Source of the DNA: Capniomyces stellatus
Lineage: Eukaryota > Kickxellomycota > Harpellomycetes > Harpellales > Legeriomycetaceae
DNA: 43,544 nt
Reading direction: 5' to 3'
Assembly (NCBI GenBank): GCA_001661515.1
Contig: LUVW01000001.1
Span: 1,714,985-1,758,528, forward strand
Translations under genes and position numbers: made by a program
Shown: piece after piece, positions 41,616-43,544 of the stretch
Position numbering within the stretch: position 1 is the stretch's first letter
Layout: every line of letters starts with the position of its first letter
The notes under the pieces: generated by a model
Database searches by the model: none
The model's input: the letters and a program-made list of their open reading frames with translations, nothing else
What the model was told of the DNA's origin: nothing

Positions 41616-42733
41616 GGAGGGTTTCAAAAAATGGCAATATTAGGTGCACATCAATATTAAGAAAATACTGCTAGGATTGGCAACTAGTGGTATAAAGAAT
41701 CCTTTTCTTTTTTCCAAATTCAAAATGGTGTATACTATTTTTAACAATAAGGTGTATTAGGTATACTTGTGCCAAAAACTGGATGAATAATAACATAAAA
41801 CAACTATGAGAATTGTGTCCTCTACTCAAATGGTGCCTATAAGATTTTCTTCATACACCTACACACATACCATATTGATCTGCATAAAAGTGCCAGCTTT
41901 TATAATACTACATATGGCAATATTATGAACTTTAACTTATTTTCTGTACTATTTACAGCTTGATTTTCTTTTTTAAAAAAAAGAAAAATAAGCTCTAAAT
42001 ATAATAGATGTGCATAAGAATAACATGTGAGCGTCAACATTGGCTTGGTAAGGCTTCAATGACAATATTGCTTCATGATGCACATCAACCGAGTTGAAAA
42101 AAGAATGAGTTATAATTTCGTTTTTTATAAACTTGTTGATCAATTTAATTGGGCTGCAGAGCCAGTTTTGAAACACAACGATGAAATTAATGGTTTACTT
42201 CAATTTGATCAGACGGCAGCTACACTAGTGCCGTGATTTTTAGAGAACTAAACTCTAGGTACATCATTTAATATATTACGCTACGTTTTATTAGCCAAGA
42301 TTAACGATCTAGAACAAAATGTAGCAGTTTGTTTCATTTTAATGGAGTCTGCTACTTTTATTTGAAGTTATCGTGCAAGGAAAATCACTTCCAAGTCAAT
42401 TGTATAGTATTACGTATTTAAACATAACTAATCCTTGCCATAGGTCTATTGGTTTGTGATGGATAGTTTCAAGCAAGCCAAGAACTTGCGTTTCACTTGG
42501 GAGAGATTTGCCCTTATGAATAGGTTTGCTTTTTAGTGAAGGAACACATACAACACAAAACTCGCAGCTAATAAAAACCCGTTTTTTCTTTTCGAAATGA
42601 CATACTTTGCTATTTACGGAATTGCTAAAAGAATTTGTGCAAGTTTCGGATAATTTTGATTGATTCAGCCAGGGCCAGTTGGGAATTATGGCTAGTATTG
42701 GTGTAAGCGTATATCAATTATACTCTTGGCTAG

Positions 42734-42766
42734 GATCTAGATTTTTCTATCAATACAATCTAGATC
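42734..42766. repeat. Inverted repeat, 9-bp arms
   Basis: GATCTAGAT (42734-42742) and ATCTAGATC (42758-42766) are exact complements around 15 bases; GGATC flanks both arms. It is followed by a T8 run at 42778-42785. Confidence 0.55.
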
Positions 42767-43314
42767 GGATCTGGAAGTTTTTTTTTGATTAAAATTGAAA
42801 TTATAAAAAAAACCGTTTTAAGAACACTCGCCAATTATTCGGAAATAAAAAAATATACGCCAATGGACATGGCTTTTCTTAATCTGAAATTGAAAAGCAA
42901 TAAAAAAAAACAAACAGTAGGAAATAAACATGTCTGAGAAAGCAAATAAAATGGCGCTTTTTCTTTGGGCTCGTAACATTGAAAGCCAACCAACAAATCG
43001 GTCTATATTTGTGTTTGTGAATCAACAAGTAAAAGAAAAAGAAAACTGATTTATTGGCTGCAACAAACGGAACCCATTCCGAGTAAGTCAAAGTGCTATT
43101 ATATACATTTTAAACCGGGGCTACTATATTGCTATTTATTATAACTGACTTGAAACTCCTCCAATAGTTTGGGTGATTAGTACATATACTTTGGAGCCAA
43201 GCAAGAAAGGCTGGGCATTCAAAATAAGCGATCATATTTCAACTAGACCCCACGAATGGTCTGATAGACAAGTATTAGTAATATAGTAACAAACTAGCCC
43301 TAATTAAAAATAAA

Positions 43315-43502
43315 TGGAACAAATTAAATAACATCATAAGCAAATTAAGTAAAACTATAAACACATTAAGTAACACCATAAACACATTAAGTAACACCAT
43401 AAGCAAATTAAGTAAAACTATAAACACATTAAGTAACATCATAAACACATTAAGTAACGTCATAAACAAATTAAATAATAACTTTAACAAATCAAATAAC
43501 AT
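43315..43502. repeat. Minisatellite, 21-bp unit x about 8
   Basis: The unit ATAAACACATTAAGTAACACC repeats with substitutions about eight times. As 21 is a multiple of three, it keeps a minus-strand Leu/Val/Phe frame open; that frame is not a gene. Confidence 0.9.
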
Positions 43503-43529
43503 CTTAGACTACTCGGCCCAAACCAAGGT

Positions 43530-43544
43530 GGGGGGGGGGGGGGG
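43530..43544. repeat. Poly(G) run at the contig end
   Basis: Fifteen G close the window, mirroring the C run at its start. Confidence 0.9.

Larger units (their letters stand above)
39907..43544. other. Gene-poor contig end with repeats
   Basis: About 3.6 kb, very AT-rich. Only short non-ATG or repeat-made frames appear. It holds inverted repeats at 41588-41615 and 42734-42766, a 21-bp minisatellite at about 43315-43502, and the terminal G run. No RNA gene or mobile element was recognised. Confidence 0.5.

Noticed and set aside
43275..43502. Minus-strand Leu/Val/Phe repeat protein of 75 residues
   Set aside because: Produced entirely by the 21-bp minisatellite; no credible start or unique sequence.

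Overview
The window looks like one contig of AT-rich nuclear DNA from a fungus. Evidence: short introns with GTAAGT-type donors and a TACTAAT-type branch site; a TEA/ATTS regulator; a Rua1 C-terminal-type regulator; a Lag1-type ceramide synthase; a Rad6-type E2; a Leloir epimerase. The AT content, low gene density and Asn/Ser-rich repeats would fit an early-diverging lineage such as Kickxellomycotina, but that placement is a guess. Both ends are C or G homopolymers and the single 15-N gap (17092-17106) lies between two 14-base C runs, so the contig probably broke where homopolymers defeated sequencing.

Layout. 39-4389 (+): ten-exon gene for an unrecognised protein of about 1013 residues. 5961-6398 and 8879-9412 (+): two small unknown proteins. 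10352-10600 (-): one-helix membrane protein. 13417-14481 (+): UDP-glucose 4-epimerase. 14797-17028 and 17180-17468 (-): unknown low-complexity protein and a first exon cut by the gap. 18076-18197 (-): likely terminal exon. 21305-23445 (+): four-exon TEA transcription factor, converging on a ceramide synthase (24141-25304, -). 26937-28794 (+): five-exon unknown protein. 29106-30206 (-): secreted protein with two six-cysteine modules and a polyproline tail. 32525-33440 (+): non-coding snoRNA host gene. 33677-34186 (+): possible two-exon membrane protein, converging on RAD6 (34217-34820, -). 37057-39237 (-): Rua1-type regulator. 39327-39545 and 39641-39906 (-): small ORF/exon. 39907-43544 is almost empty apart from repeats.

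The most interesting locus is 32.5-33.4 kb. A TATA-driven transcript of tiny exons without a useful reading frame carries one box C/D snoRNA in each of three consecutive introns. The second is U14: it holds the element complementary to the conserved AAACTGCGAAT of 18S rRNA and a partial match to the second 18S site. The first carries a U32/snR39-type guide for the large-subunit rRNA. The third has good boxes but no target I could assign.

The genes do not form one pathway. No transposon, tRNA, rRNA or CRISPR was seen. Exon structures were worked out by hand from splice signals and reading phase; no alignment or expression data were available.
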